Assembly (NCBI GenBank): GCA_000434115.1
Contig: FR894004.1
Span: 1 to 32,377 of the forward strand
Direction: 5' to 3'
DNA: 32,377 nt
Origin: Roseburia sp. CAG:309
GTDB taxonomy: Bacteria; Bacillota; Clostridia; Lachnospirales; Lachnospiraceae
The notes beneath the pieces were generated by a model. It had not been told where the DNA came from, ran no database searches, and saw nothing but the letters and a program-made list of their open reading frames with translations. This document shows, one piece after another, positions 15,713 through 24,090 of the stretch. A program made the translations under genes and the position numbers. Each line of letters begins with the position of its first letter. Within the stretch, counting starts at the first letter, position 1.

Positions 15713-15762
15713 AACGAGAAACCCAGACAGCCGATTGAATACGGTTACACAATATAAATTTA

Positions 15763-15952
15763 ATTTGTTTTGTTGCCGTTCTATTTAGAAAAATGAGATC
15801 AAAGATTTTCCATAAGGGATTTTGAACACCGTCAATGCATAGAGGGCGTAGTCTGCCCTCATGCACTGTTACGTGGATTAACGAAGCACGAGCGGTCCCG
15901 GAGGGAAATCTTTGGTTTCATTTTCTAATTAAAACGGTATAACAAAACAAAT
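15763..15952. repeat. 190-bp imperfect inverted repeat (rod-like; MITE or structured RNA)
   Basis: The 320-base gap between the LysM and CorA genes is mostly filled by one structure. The outer arms (15763-15811 and 15904-15952) are complementary at about 40 of 49 positions with a few small gaps; the ends, ATTTGTTTTGTT and AACAAAACAAAT, match perfectly. At the tip a hairpin pairs 15836-15847 with 15855-15865 (TGCAT, one bulged A, GAGGGC) around a 7-base loop. Between tip and arms is an asymmetric unpaired region, longer on the 3' side (CGAAGCACGAGCGGTCC). It contains no reading frame of note and no obvious target-site duplication. Possible identities are a MITE, a structured RNA or a very long gene-end hairpin. 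Confidence 0.7.
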
Positions 15953-15957
15953 ACAGT

Positions 15958-15986
15958 TTGACAAAGATTCCCCAAAAAAGTATAAT
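15958..15986 (+). promoter_or_regulatory. Consensus sigma-A promoter of the corA operon
   Basis: Perfect TTGACA (15958-15963), 17-base spacer, perfect TATAAT (15981-15986), 46 bases before the corA start. It lies immediately after the inverted repeat, which is therefore upstream of, not within, this transcript. The reverse strand of the same -35 reads TTGTCA and is followed 17 bases later by TATACC, a possible divergent promoter into the repeat. Confidence 0.88.
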
Positions 15987-16032
15987 AAAAATATCTATGT
16001 TTACAATTTACAAAGAATAGGAGGAAAGAAGC

Positions 16033-16959
16033 ATGCTTCAAATTTTTAATACCGTCGAAGACGGACTACAGGAATTGGATCAAGTGACAGAAGGATGCTG
16101 GGTTGCACTGACCAAACCCACGATGGAAGAACTGGAAACCGTGTCGGCGACTACAGGAATTGATATGGATGATCTGCGTGCACCTCTGGATGATGAAGAA
16201 CGTTCCCGTGTGGAAATAGAGAATGACTATGTTGTGATTTTGGTGGACATCCCTTCTTTAGATGAAAAAGACAGGTATGTGACGATTCCTCTTGGTATCT
16301 ATACAACGGAAAAGATCATAGTGACCGTATGCCTAGAAGAGACACCGGTATTAAAAGCGTTTATGAATAACCGTGAACGAGAATTTTACACATTTAAGAA
16401 AACACGATTTGTATTTCAGATCCTTTACCGCAATGCAACTTCTTATCTGCGTTATCTGCGTATTATTGACCGCAAGAGCGAACAGATTGAAGAAAAACTG
16501 CATATTTCGCAGAGAAATAAAGAGTTGATCGAACTTTTGGAATTGGAAAAAAGTCTGGTTTACTTTACGACGTCGCTGCGGTCGAATGAAACGGTGCTGG
16601 AGAAACTGTTACGTACAGAGAAAATCAAAAAATATCCGGAAGATGAAGATCTGCTGGAGGACGTTATCGTAGAAAATAAACAGGCAATCGAGATGGCAAA
16701 AATTTACAGTGACATTTTGAGTGGAACGATGGACGCGTTTGCTTCCGTTATTTCCAATAACCTCAATGTGGTTATGAAATTTTTGTCAACCGTGACGATC
16801 GTACTTTCGATTCCAACGATGATTGCCAGCTTTTACGGAATGAATTTTCAGCATATTCCATTGGGGAACAACCCGTATGGATTTTATATTGTGACAGCGA
16901 TCACGTTAATCGTAACCGTAGTTTTAGTATTCTTCTTTAAGAAGAAAAACTTATTTTAA
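16033..16959 (+). CDS. CorA-family magnesium/divalent cation transporter
   Basis: 308-residue CorA-like channel, working as a pentamer in the membrane to admit magnesium or a related metal. The N-terminal roughly 240 residues form the acidic cytoplasmic funnel, ending in a long helix; two C-terminal membrane helices follow (about 246-268 and 280-302). The selectivity motif GMN is intact at 269-271 in YGMNFQHIP, and the protein ends with the typical basic tail FFKKKNLF. AGGAGGAAAG lies at the right distance before the ATG. It is first in an apparent seven-gene operon with gaps of 37 bases or less. No M-box or other magnesium riboswitch is visible in the 46-base region between promoter and start. 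Confidence 0.93.
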   Translation: MLQIFNTVEDGLQELDQVTEGCWVALTKPTMEELETVSATTGIDMDDLRAPLDDEERSRVEIENDYVVILVDIPSLDEKDRYVTIPLGIYTTEKIIVTVCLEETPVLKAFMNNREREFYTFKKTRFVFQILYRNATSYLRYLRIIDRKSEQIEEKLHISQRNKELIELLELEKSLVYFTTSLRSNETVLEKLLRTEKIKKYPEDEDLLEDVIVENKQAIEMAKIYSDILSGTMDAFASVISNNLNVVMKFLSTVTIVLSIPTMIASFYGMNFQHIPLGNNPYGFYIVTAITLIVTVVLVFFFKKKNLF

Positions 16960-16979
16960 AAGCGAGGTTTTTAATATTT

Positions 16980-17885
16980 ATGAAATGGTTTGATAAGGTA
17001 GAGCGTAAATTGGGACGCTATGCGATTCCTAATTTGATGCGTTATATGGTTATCGTAAGCATTATTGGAAGTGTGATCGGACTGGTGGTTCCGGGATTTT
17101 ATGAAATGTATCTGAGCCTCAATGTTTATGCCATCCTGCATGGACAGGTATGGAGAATCGTAACATTTCTCTTTTATCCGTATGTGAGCATTGGTTCCGG
17201 TGGCGCGCTGATCAATATGATATTCTTTGGTATCATGCTGTATGTGTATTACTGGATCGGCAATATGTTAGAGCAGATCTGGGGAAGATTTCGATTTAAT
17301 GCCTTTTATTTTACCGGGATTTTATTGATCCTCATTATGACATTTGGCTATTATTTTGTCGTTTGTCATGCAAACGGACAGGCCCTGGCGCCGCAGATTG
17401 GATTTGGACTTGCCTGTCAGATCGATCTGAGTGATTTGAATCTTTCCATGTTTTTAGCCTTTGCTTTTCTGTTTCCGGATACGGTATTCCGTTTGTATTT
17501 CCTGATTCCGATCAAGGCAAAATGGCTGGGATATATTTACATTTTGCTGAATGTTGTTGAGATCGTGCAATATGCTCAGACCGGAGATTATCGTGGATAC
17601 ATGCGGATGCTTTTGATTGTGGCAGCACTTTTGGATTTTGTAATCTTTTATGCGATTGCAAGAGAGCCGCATTTGGGAATGCGTATGAAGCAGGCGAAAA
17701 AACGCCGCGTCATTTACAAAAATACGGCACAGCAGGCAGGGCAGCCAAGACACAAATGTGCAATTTGTGGAAGGACAGAGATTGATTCTCCGCAGCTTGA
17801 GTTCCGGTATTGCTCAAAATGCGAGGGAAATTATGAATATTGTTCGGACCATTTATTTACTCATGAGCATGTGAAACGTTCCTGA
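16980..17885 (+). CDS. Rhomboid-like membrane protein with C-terminal zinc ribbon, probably inactive as a protease
   Basis: 301 residues. Six hydrophobic segments cover about residues 20-225 and include the rhomboid/Derlin landmark GQVWRIVTFLFYP. The catalytic GxSG serine is not visible: the corresponding region reads NLSMFLAFAFLFP, so this resembles Derlin-like pseudoproteases more than active rhomboids. The C-terminal tail holds a probable zinc site: Cys260-x2-Cys263, Cys278-x2-Cys281, then Cys288, His291, His295 and His297. It starts 20 bases after corA behind GCGAGG and precedes the glycosyltransferase by 37 bases. Derlin-type proteins bind membrane substrates for quality control; whether that holds here is inference. 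Fold assignment is moderately sure. Confidence 0.75.
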   Translation: MKWFDKVERKLGRYAIPNLMRYMVIVSIIGSVIGLVVPGFYEMYLSLNVYAILHGQVWRIVTFLFYPYVSIGSGGALINMIFFGIMLYVYYWIGNMLEQIWGRFRFNAFYFTGILLILIMTFGYYFVVCHANGQALAPQIGFGLACQIDLSDLNLSMFLAFAFLFPDTVFRLYFLIPIKAKWLGYIYILLNVVEIVQYAQTGDYRGYMRMLLIVAALLDFVIFYAIAREPHLGMRMKQAKKRRVIYKNTAQQAGQPRHKCAICGRTEIDSPQLEFRYCSKCEGNYEYCSDHLFTHEHVKRS

Positions 17886-17922
17886 GTGAGAGATAATTAA
17901 CAAGGAGGAAAAGAAGGAAGAG

Positions 17923-20900
17923 ATGTATCAGGATATTTTAACGATTGCGGTAGTTTCAGTAATTGCCTTTTTGGCGCTTTACTGGATGTGGTTTCAGGGG
18001 GAAGTGGATGGAAGCCGCTTGATCGCAAAAAGTTCCATGAAGCAGCAGAAATTTAATATTATTCTTGTTCTGGTTGCGGCATTTATCGTGAAAGCGATAT
18101 TGGCAGTAAAGAACGAGGGATACAGTGTGGATATTACCTGTTTCCGGGTTTGGTCGGAGACGGCGTTTACAAATTTCCGTGATGGGAATGTAACGGATTA
18201 TCCACCGGGGTATATTCTTATTTTATGGCTGGTGGGAGCGATTCGTCATCTGTTTAATATTGACAATTATTCTACGACAGGATTATTTTTGATCAAGCTG
18301 TTTCCGATGCTGTTTGATCTGGCAGCAGCATATTTGATCTATGTCATGGCAAAGAAGAGATTTTCTGAGGGAATGTCACTTATGCTTTCGGCTCTTTATG
18401 CTCTGAATCCGGCAATTGTGGCAGATAGTTCTGTGTGGGGACAGGTAGATGGTACGTTATGTTTTGCCGTTTTGCTGACCTGCTACCTGTTTATGGAAGA
18501 AAAGAGAATTCTGGCATATTTTGCATTTTGTGGAGGTATGCTTTTAAAACCACAGATGGTTATGTTTGCGCCGATTGTTATTTATTCGATCATTGAGCAG
18601 GTATTCCTGCATGATTTCAGTTTCAAAAAAATGCGCAGGGATCTGATCGGGGGAATTGCAGCACTTTGTTCTATGGTTGTTGTGGCGCTTCCGTTTGGGT
18701 TGCAGGAATCGTTGGAAAAATATACGGGAACATTGGGAATGTTTGAATATTGTTCGGTCAACGCGTATAATTTCTGGGCGATCATTGGAAAAAACTGGCA
18801 TGAACAGACGGAGAAGTTTTTGTTTATACCGGCAAAGACATGGGGAACGATTGCTATTATTATGGCAGTGGTTCTGAGTGCGCTGGTTTTCTTTAAAATG
18901 AAAAACGATAAGTCCAAATATTTCCTCAGCATGGTAGTGACCATTAGTGTTATGTTCTGCTTTTCAGTACGTATGCATGAGAGATATTTGATTCCGGCGA
19001 TTGGGTTGCTGATGGCAGCTTTTATCTACCGCCCTTGTAAAGAATTATTTTACTGTCTGATCGGGTACTGGCTTGTTGTCTATCTGAATACTGCCCACGT
19101 TTATTATACATGGGTTGAACTTGAGACGACAGGACCGACGGGATACATTGTTGGGGCAACGGCCGTGCTGGCAATCTTTATGTTTGGTTATATTTTATAC
19201 AGCATTTTTAAGAAGAGCGAGGTTGTCCGTGAAGCGAACATAGATGAGGGAGGAAAATCCAAAAAGAAAAGACAGGCAGTTCAAAAGCAGCCGGAAAAGC
19301 GATTTGAATGGAAAATTATTCCAACGGTTGTGATGGAAAAAATGACAAAGACGGATTACATTATTTTGTTTGCTATTATGCTTGTTTATGGTATCTTTGC
19401 ATTCCATGATCTGGGAAAGGCAAGTGCTCCGGAAACCGGATGGGAAGGAACGCAGGCGGGACAGCAGATCGTGCTTGATTTTGGCGAAGTGAAAAATCTG
19501 AAAGAATTTGAAGTGTTTTCCGGCAGTTATGAAAATCGAAGCCTCTATATGGAACTTTCTAATGACGGAACGAATTATGTAAGTGGTGGAACGGCAAAAA
19601 TTTCCGATGTTTTTAAATGGAATAATGTACAGCTTGTTGCAGACGGCGGTTCCGAAGCCACGACGCCATTTGATGTGAACACACGTTACATCCGTTTTAC
19701 GACGGTAGAAGATTTGGTGACGTTAAAAGAAATGGTATTTAAAGATGCGGACGGCAATCTGGTCGTTCCGGTCAATAAAGACCAGTATCCGGAACTTTTT
19801 GACGAGCAGGAGGAGTACGACGATGCGCATACATTCCGCAGCGGTACGTACTTTGACGAAATTTATCACGCTCGTACAGCGTATGAGATGATTCATGATC
19901 TGTATAATTACGAAAATACACATCCGCCATTGGGTAAAATCTTTATTTCCCTCGGAATCCGTATTTTTGGCATGAATCCATTTGGATGGCGTATCATCGG
20001 TACTTTGTTTGGTATCGGAATGCTCCCGTTTTTGTATCTGTTTGGAAAGAGACTGTTCCATCAGACGTGGGTGGCAGGCGTGGTTACAGCATTATTTGCC
20101 TTTGACTTTATGCATTTTACGCAGACAAGAATTGCCACAATTGACGTATATGGTACGTTCTTTATCATAGCGATGTTTTACTTTATGCTTCGCTATGCAC
20201 AGACAAGTTTTTACGATACAGAATTTAAAAAGACGTTGATTCCGCTTTTCTTAAGCGGTCTGATGATGGGACTCGGCTGTGCCAGCAAATGGACGGCGGT
20301 TTATGCGGCGGCAGGACTTGCGATATTTTTTGCTGCTATCATGCTTTACCGCTATATGGAATACCGCAGGGCATGCAATAATCCGGGAGGAAGTACCGGA
20401 ACAATTGCACATCAGCATGTCATTGATGTGTTTAAGGGGAATTTCCTGAAGACAATTGGCGCATGTGTCGTATTCTTTGTTGTAATCCCGGGATTGATCT
20501 ATCTGTTTTCTTATATTCCATTTAACGATGGAACGACAGATGGACTGTTTACCCGTATGATTCATAACCAGAAAACGATGTACAGTTATCATTCCCAGCT
20601 GGAGGCAACACATCCGTATTCTTCCACCTGGTATGAATGGCCGACGATGATCCGCCCGGTATTTTACTATTGCAATACCGTGGCAAATGATATGCGCGAA
20701 GGAATCAGTGCTTTTGGTAATCCACTTGTATGGTGGGCAGGCATCTTTGCCTTTATTTACATGATTTACTTGGTTGTAAAGAAAGTGGACAAGACGGCAT
20801 TGTTCCTTGTATTTGCTTATTTGGTACAGTACGTTCCGTGGATGCTTGTTCCAAGATGTACTTTTGCTTACCATTATTTCCCGAGTGTGCCATTTGTTAC

Positions 20901-21093
20901 AATGATGATCGGTTATAGCTTGTACCGTTTCATCGGAGAGAATAAAAAGAAACGTATTTTTGCTTATGCCTATGTTGCCGCAGCCGTGGGACTGTTCCTG
21001 CTGTTTTATCCGGTATTGTCCGGACAGCCGGTAAGTTTTGATTATGTACAAAATGGACTGCGCTGGCTGACAGGATGGGTATTAGTACTGTAG
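17923..21093 (+). CDS. Two-module GT-C glycosyltransferase: GT-C + discoidin-like domain + PMT (O-mannosyltransferase family)
   Basis: 1056 residues, polytopic. Module 1 (about residues 1-430) is a GT-C-like membrane glycosyltransferase with an acidic loop residue at D70 (SVDITCFRVW), DYPPGYILILW and SSVWGQVDGT. A basic linker (KKKRQAVQKQ) and a membrane helix lead into a discoidin/F5-8C-like domain (about 490-615: QQIVLDFGEVKNLKEFEVFS ... TRYIRFTT). Module 2 (about 620-1056) is a PMT-type domain with the loop-1 acidic pair D645-E646 in FDEIYHARTAYE, NTHPPLGK, ASKWTAVYAAAG and HPYSSTWYEWP. PMT proteins move a sugar from a polyprenyl-phosphate to Ser/Thr on the outer membrane face. Acceptor and sugar are unknown. 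It is third in the corA operon, after AGGAGGAAAAGAAGGAAGAG. Confidence 0.88.
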   Translation: MYQDILTIAVVSVIAFLALYWMWFQGEVDGSRLIAKSSMKQQKFNIILVLVAAFIVKAILAVKNEGYSVDITCFRVWSETAFTNFRDGNVTDYPPGYILILWLVGAIRHLFNIDNYSTTGLFLIKLFPMLFDLAAAYLIYVMAKKRFSEGMSLMLSALYALNPAIVADSSVWGQVDGTLCFAVLLTCYLFMEEKRILAYFAFCGGMLLKPQMVMFAPIVIYSIIEQVFLHDFSFKKMRRDLIGGIAALCSMVVVALPFGLQESLEKYTGTLGMFEYCSVNAYNFWAIIGKNWHEQTEKFLFIPAKTWGTIAIIMAVVLSALVFFKMKNDKSKYFLSMVVTISVMFCFSVRMHERYLIPAIGLLMAAFIYRPCKELFYCLIGYWLVVYLNTAHVYYTWVELETTGPTGYIVGATAVLAIFMFGYILYSIFKKSEVVREANIDEGGKSKKKRQAVQKQPEKRFEWKIIPTVVMEKMTKTDYIILFAIMLVYGIFAFHDLGKASAPETGWEGTQAGQQIVLDFGEVKNLKEFEVFSGSYENRSLYMELSNDGTNYVSGGTAKISDVFKWNNVQLVADGGSEATTPFDVNTRYIRFTTVEDLVTLKEMVFKDADGNLVVPVNKDQYPELFDEQEEYDDAHTFRSGTYFDEIYHARTAYEMIHDLYNYENTHPPLGKIFISLGIRIFGMNPFGWRIIGTLFGIGMLPFLYLFGKRLFHQTWVAGVVTALFAFDFMHFTQTRIATIDVYGTFFIIAMFYFMLRYAQTSFYDTEFKKTLIPLFLSGLMMGLGCASKWTAVYAAAGLAIFFAAIMLYRYMEYRRACNNPGGSTGTIAHQHVIDVFKGNFLKTIGACVVFFVVIPGLIYLFSYIPFNDGTTDGLFTRMIHNQKTMYSYHSQLEATHPYSSTWYEWPTMIRPVFYYCNTVANDMREGISAFGNPLVWWAGIFAFIYMIYLVVKKVDKTALFLVFAYLVQYVPWMLVPRCTFAYHYFPSVPFVTMMIGYSLYRFIGENKKKRIFAYAYVAAAVGLFLLFYPVLSGQPVSFDYVQNGLRWLTGWVLVL

Positions 21094-21121
21094 GGGGGAC
21101 CCTGCAAAACAGGAGGAAACG

Positions 21122-22522
21122 ATGAATCAGATTCGAAAAATTATAAAAGACCTGGACAAGGGAGTTGCGCCCCGTAAGAATCTTCCAATTTATGCCAATT
21201 ATCTGGCAGATACGTATTTGAATTATGCTTCCATAGAATTGGTGTTTTCTGCCTATATGTTAGTGGAGACCTGTCAGGAAGGCATTGATCTGTCGGAAGA
21301 GGAAGAGCGCAGATACGATGAAGTGCGCCGGGAGATTCCGCATGTGTATGAAGAAAATGTGGAAGCGCAGAATGCCTGTATCGAACGGCTTGACCACATT
21401 CGTGGCGAGATCACACAGGTGATGGAGAAGTATACGTCCTATACTGATCAGCTGATCTGTTATGATTATGTATTGAAACACCGTAAGTTCGATTTTGAAG
21501 AGGAAGAGCCATATCAGAAAGATGTTTTTGCGACAGAAGAAGATGTGTTTGTCAAAGAACTGATGGCATTTCTCGTGGGAAACAAGGATCAGAGCATCGT
21601 CAAAGAACGGCTTCAGCAGCTGATGGGAATGATTCCGGTACACATGACAAAACAGCGCCTGATGGGAAAAATTCAGGACACCGGAAGTCTGTATATCGGA
21701 GGCGATATGGTATCGCTTGATAACTTTATCTATATGATACGTTCGGCTGCCATGCTTCAGAAAGCCGGTACGGAGACGGAAGAAGATGCCATTGCAGAAC
21801 TTTTGAAGGAATTGCAGAATACGGATTTTGCAGGTTTGACTAAAGAATCGTTTGAGTCGATGAGTAAAGAACTGGAAAAAGCAGGAGAGTATATTTTGCG
21901 TGTGACCGATTTTTATTATCAGCTGCAAAAGGTAGTAAATGCGATGTATGCGCTCAGTCTTGCCAATTGTCATAAGAGGGAAGAGAGTGCCTTGTATGAG
22001 CATTGCCGTGAGGTTTTGATGCAAGTGGCGGAAGGCAGTCTGAACGAAGAAGGACTTGTTAAACTGGAAGGAAAGATTGAAACATATGTGGAAAAATCCA
22101 GTTATCTGGAAGCGGTCCTTTTTGAGATCAAATCGTCTCACAAAAAGATCATTGAAGAACTGGGAAAAGGCGAAGAATTTGATGCTTTTGCGAAAATAGC
22201 AAATTTGTTGTCCGACAGTTTGTTCATTGATATGGAACGTTTTGGAGAGAATGATACGGTCGAGGCTGCGGCAGAAGCGGAAAAGATCAAAGAACTGACC
22301 GGAGAATTGTCAGACTTTTTATCCACTCTTTCCAAACCGCTAAAGAAAGCGGTTATGGCAGAAGTGCTTGAAAAACTTCCGGTAGAATTTACCAATGCCG
22401 GGGAGATTGAGACATATATCCGAACCAATCTGTTTGGATGCCAGAATGAGGCAGAGAAGAAAGCTGCCATGATGGAACTGCGTGAATGGATGGATGAGGC
22501 GGCAGAATGGAGGAGCGAATGA
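21122..22522 (+). CDS. Unrecognised helical cytoplasmic protein
   Basis: 466 residues with no family I recognise. It lacks signal peptide and membrane segments and is rich in Glu, Lys, Leu and Ala throughout, consistent with an all-helical, partly coiled-coil fold (for example about 90-140 and 370-400). Cysteines are few and scattered. The ATG follows AGGAGGAAACG ideally. It sits 28 bases after the PMT gene and its stop overlaps the next start as ATGA, so it is made together with the small protein that follows. A scaffold or regulatory role with its operon neighbours is possible but not shown. Confidence 0.8.
   Translation: MNQIRKIIKDLDKGVAPRKNLPIYANYLADTYLNYASIELVFSAYMLVETCQEGIDLSEEEERRYDEVRREIPHVYEENVEAQNACIERLDHIRGEITQVMEKYTSYTDQLICYDYVLKHRKFDFEEEEPYQKDVFATEEDVFVKELMAFLVGNKDQSIVKERLQQLMGMIPVHMTKQRLMGKIQDTGSLYIGGDMVSLDNFIYMIRSAAMLQKAGTETEEDAIAELLKELQNTDFAGLTKESFESMSKELEKAGEYILRVTDFYYQLQKVVNAMYALSLANCHKREESALYEHCREVLMQVAEGSLNEEGLVKLEGKIETYVEKSSYLEAVLFEIKSSHKKIIEELGKGEEFDAFAKIANLLSDSLFIDMERFGENDTVEAAAEAEKIKELTGELSDFLSTLSKPLKKAVMAEVLEKLPVEFTNAGEIETYIRTNLFGCQNEAEKKAAMMELREWMDEAAEWRSE
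22509..22513 (+). promoter_or_regulatory. Ribosome binding site deciding the start of the 114-residue gene
   Basis: GGAGG lies 5 bases before the ATG at 22519. The in-frame ATG at 22507 overlaps this site (ATGGAGG) and is not served by any upstream one. Confidence 0.7.
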
Positions 22523-22863
22523 TTTTTTGGTACAAAGACCTTTACATGGACGAAAAGGTCCGAAAGCAGGAAAAAAAGTGCAAAAAAATCATTAAAGAAC
22601 GAAGCATTTTCCAAAAACTTCCATGGAAAAAGAGCTTTTATATCATTACGCTTGCCGAAAATGAAAAAAATCTTTTTGAAATAATGAATACCGATCAATT
22701 GTTTTTCAAATATTATGGACAGAAGGAACTTTATGTCATTGGCGTTACCTCTGATTATGATGCGGCGGTAGCGGTTGTCGAACAAATCTTATGTGAAGGC
22801 TATGCCGCCTCGGAGGAGTTTTCGCCGAAACGTATATTTGAAAAGGATGATTTTTCGAGATAG
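22519..22863 (+). CDS. Unrecognised small basic protein
   Basis: 114 residues from the ATG at 22519, which overlaps the preceding stop in an ATGA arrangement. The N-terminal half is strongly basic (KVRKQEKKCKKIIKERS), the C-terminal half is mixed alpha/beta in appearance (YVIGVTSDYDAAVAVVEQIL). No membrane segment, signal peptide or catalytic motif is visible and I do not recognise the family. Coupling to the 466-residue protein suggests that they act together. The gene ends 17 bases before the DUF2953 gene. Confidence 0.75.
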   Translation: MIFWYKDLYMDEKVRKQEKKCKKIIKERSIFQKLPWKKSFYIITLAENEKNLFEIMNTDQLFFKYYGQKELYVIGVTSDYDAAVAVVEQILCEGYAASEEFSPKRIFEKDDFSR

Positions 22864-22880
22864 GAGGAAGGTGATGTAGA

Positions 22881-23711
22881 GTGGCAGTTGTGCTTGCCAT
22901 ACTCAAAACAATTGGTATGATCTTACTGGTTCTGCTGGTGCTCTGCGTGCTCCTTCTGTGTGCGGCATTGTTTGTGCCGGTGCGTTACCGGGTTACGGTG
23001 GAAACAGCAGAAGAGATCGAGGTGAGATGTCAGATCAGCTGGCTTTTGCGGGTGGTCTATATCGTTCAGGAGACGATGTCAAGCGGCATCCGTATCCGTA
23101 TTTTCGGAATCCCACTTGACAGGATCCGGAAAATCCCCTCCTTTTTCCGACGGACGAAAAAAACCGAGGAGAAGAAAGAAGAAACAAAAGAAACTCCGGA
23201 GACGGAAGAAGCTGTTATTGTAACAACCGATTTTTCAGATGAGCGTGTACAGGAAAATCCGCTGGCACAGAAACCAAAACCGGTATCCGGGGATAGATCA
23301 GATTCTCCGAAGAAAAAGAAGAAAAAAAGAAAGAAAAAAGGCTTTTCATTTGACAAAATATCAAGTATAATTACGTTTATAAAGGATCCGGCAAACAAAC
23401 GCGGGATCCGTACCGTAAAAAAAGAACTGCTTGCGCTGCTTCGGTATGTGGCTCCGGAGAAGATCGACGGAAAGATCGTATTTGGGACAGGCGATCCCTG
23501 TACGACCGGCTGGCTTTTAGGAGCGGTAAGTATGGTGCCTCTTGCTTATACGGATGGACTTCAGATTTGTCCGGAATTTGAGGAAAAGCGGTTTCAGGCA
23601 GATGGTTATGTAAAGGGAAAGGCGCGGCTGATCTATATGGTGCGTCTGGTGATCCGTGGATATCTGGATCCGGATATCAAGCGATGGATCGATCAAGCAT
23701 TAGGAAAGTGA
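22881..23711 (+). CDS. DUF2953 domain membrane-anchored protein
   Basis: 276 residues from a GTG at 22881, preceded by AAGGTGAT (22868-22875) and GGAGG further up. One N-terminal membrane helix (about residues 5-32, Leu-rich with several Cys), then a beta-rich stretch with LFVPVRYRVTVET, a long charged insert with two low-complexity clusters (a Lys/Glu/Thr-rich part near 94-112 and a Lys-rich KKKKKKRKKKG near 144-154), and a C-terminal conserved part with FGTGDPCTTGWLLG and a final membrane-proximal MVRLVIRGYLDPD. This pattern matches DUF2953, commonly found next to ytfJ/gerW in spore formers, as here with a 10-base gap. Function is unknown; a spore-envelope role is inferred from that neighbourhood. 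Confidence 0.8.
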   Translation: MAVVLAILKTIGMILLVLLVLCVLLLCAALFVPVRYRVTVETAEEIEVRCQISWLLRVVYIVQETMSSGIRIRIFGIPLDRIRKIPSFFRRTKKTEEKKEETKETPETEEAVIVTTDFSDERVQENPLAQKPKPVSGDRSDSPKKKKKKRKKKGFSFDKISSIITFIKDPANKRGIRTVKKELLALLRYVAPEKIDGKIVFGTGDPCTTGWLLGAVSMVPLAYTDGLQICPEFEEKRFQADGYVKGKARLIYMVRLVIRGYLDPDIKRWIDQALGK

Positions 23712-23721
23712 GGAAATGAAA

Positions 23722-24090
23722 ATGAGTGACAATAGTTTTAACAATACGGTAGAGTCTCTTTTTAAGGGGATGGACAATTTTATTACAACAAAGACCGTGA
23801 TCGGAGATGCGGTACGTTTTGAGGATGGCACAATCGTACTTCCTCTAGTGGATGTAAGCTTTGGCGTTGCAGCCGGTGCATTTTCTGACGATAGCGCGAA
23901 AAAGAACAATGGCGGCGGTGGAATGGGTGGAAAGATCCAGCCAAGCGCTGTATTGGTGATCAAAGATGGAACATCCCGTCTTGTAAATGTAAAGAATCAG
24001 GATGGTATTACAAAATTGCTGGATATGGTTCCGGAATTTGTGGAAAAATTCTCCAAAAAGAACGAGAAAAACGAAAAAGACGGAGAATAA
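23722..24090 (+). CDS. ytfJ: GerW family sporulation protein (YtfJ)
   Basis: Small protein of 122 residues from the ATG at 23722; GAGG at 23710-23713 is 8 bases away from it but only 2 from the ATG at 23716. The family patterns are all present: an N-terminal NTVESLFKGMDNFITTKTVIGDAV, a central GTIVLPLVDVSFGVAAGAF, and a Gly-rich GGGGMGG loop followed by KIQPSAVLVIKDG. The C-terminal tail is Lys/Glu-rich. In Bacillus, YtfJ (GerW) is a forespore protein needed for normal germination, and genes of this family are common in Clostridia. It follows the DUF2953 gene by 10 bases and closes the corA-led set, although a second sporulation-specific promoter cannot be excluded. Confidence 0.93.
   Translation: MSDNSFNNTVESLFKGMDNFITTKTVIGDAVRFEDGTIVLPLVDVSFGVAAGAFSDDSAKKNNGGGGMGGKIQPSAVLVIKDGTSRLVNVKNQDGITKLLDMVPEFVEKFSKKNEKNEKDGE

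Noticed and set aside
15763..16032. M-box or other magnesium riboswitch before corA
   Set aside because: The structured region lies upstream of a consensus promoter (15958-15986), and no M-box core sequence is visible; the remaining 46 bases are too short.
20251..21051. 266-residue antisense frame opposite the PMT module
   Set aside because: Shadow of a conserved domain; product is Cys/His/Ile-rich with no domain and no ribosome site.
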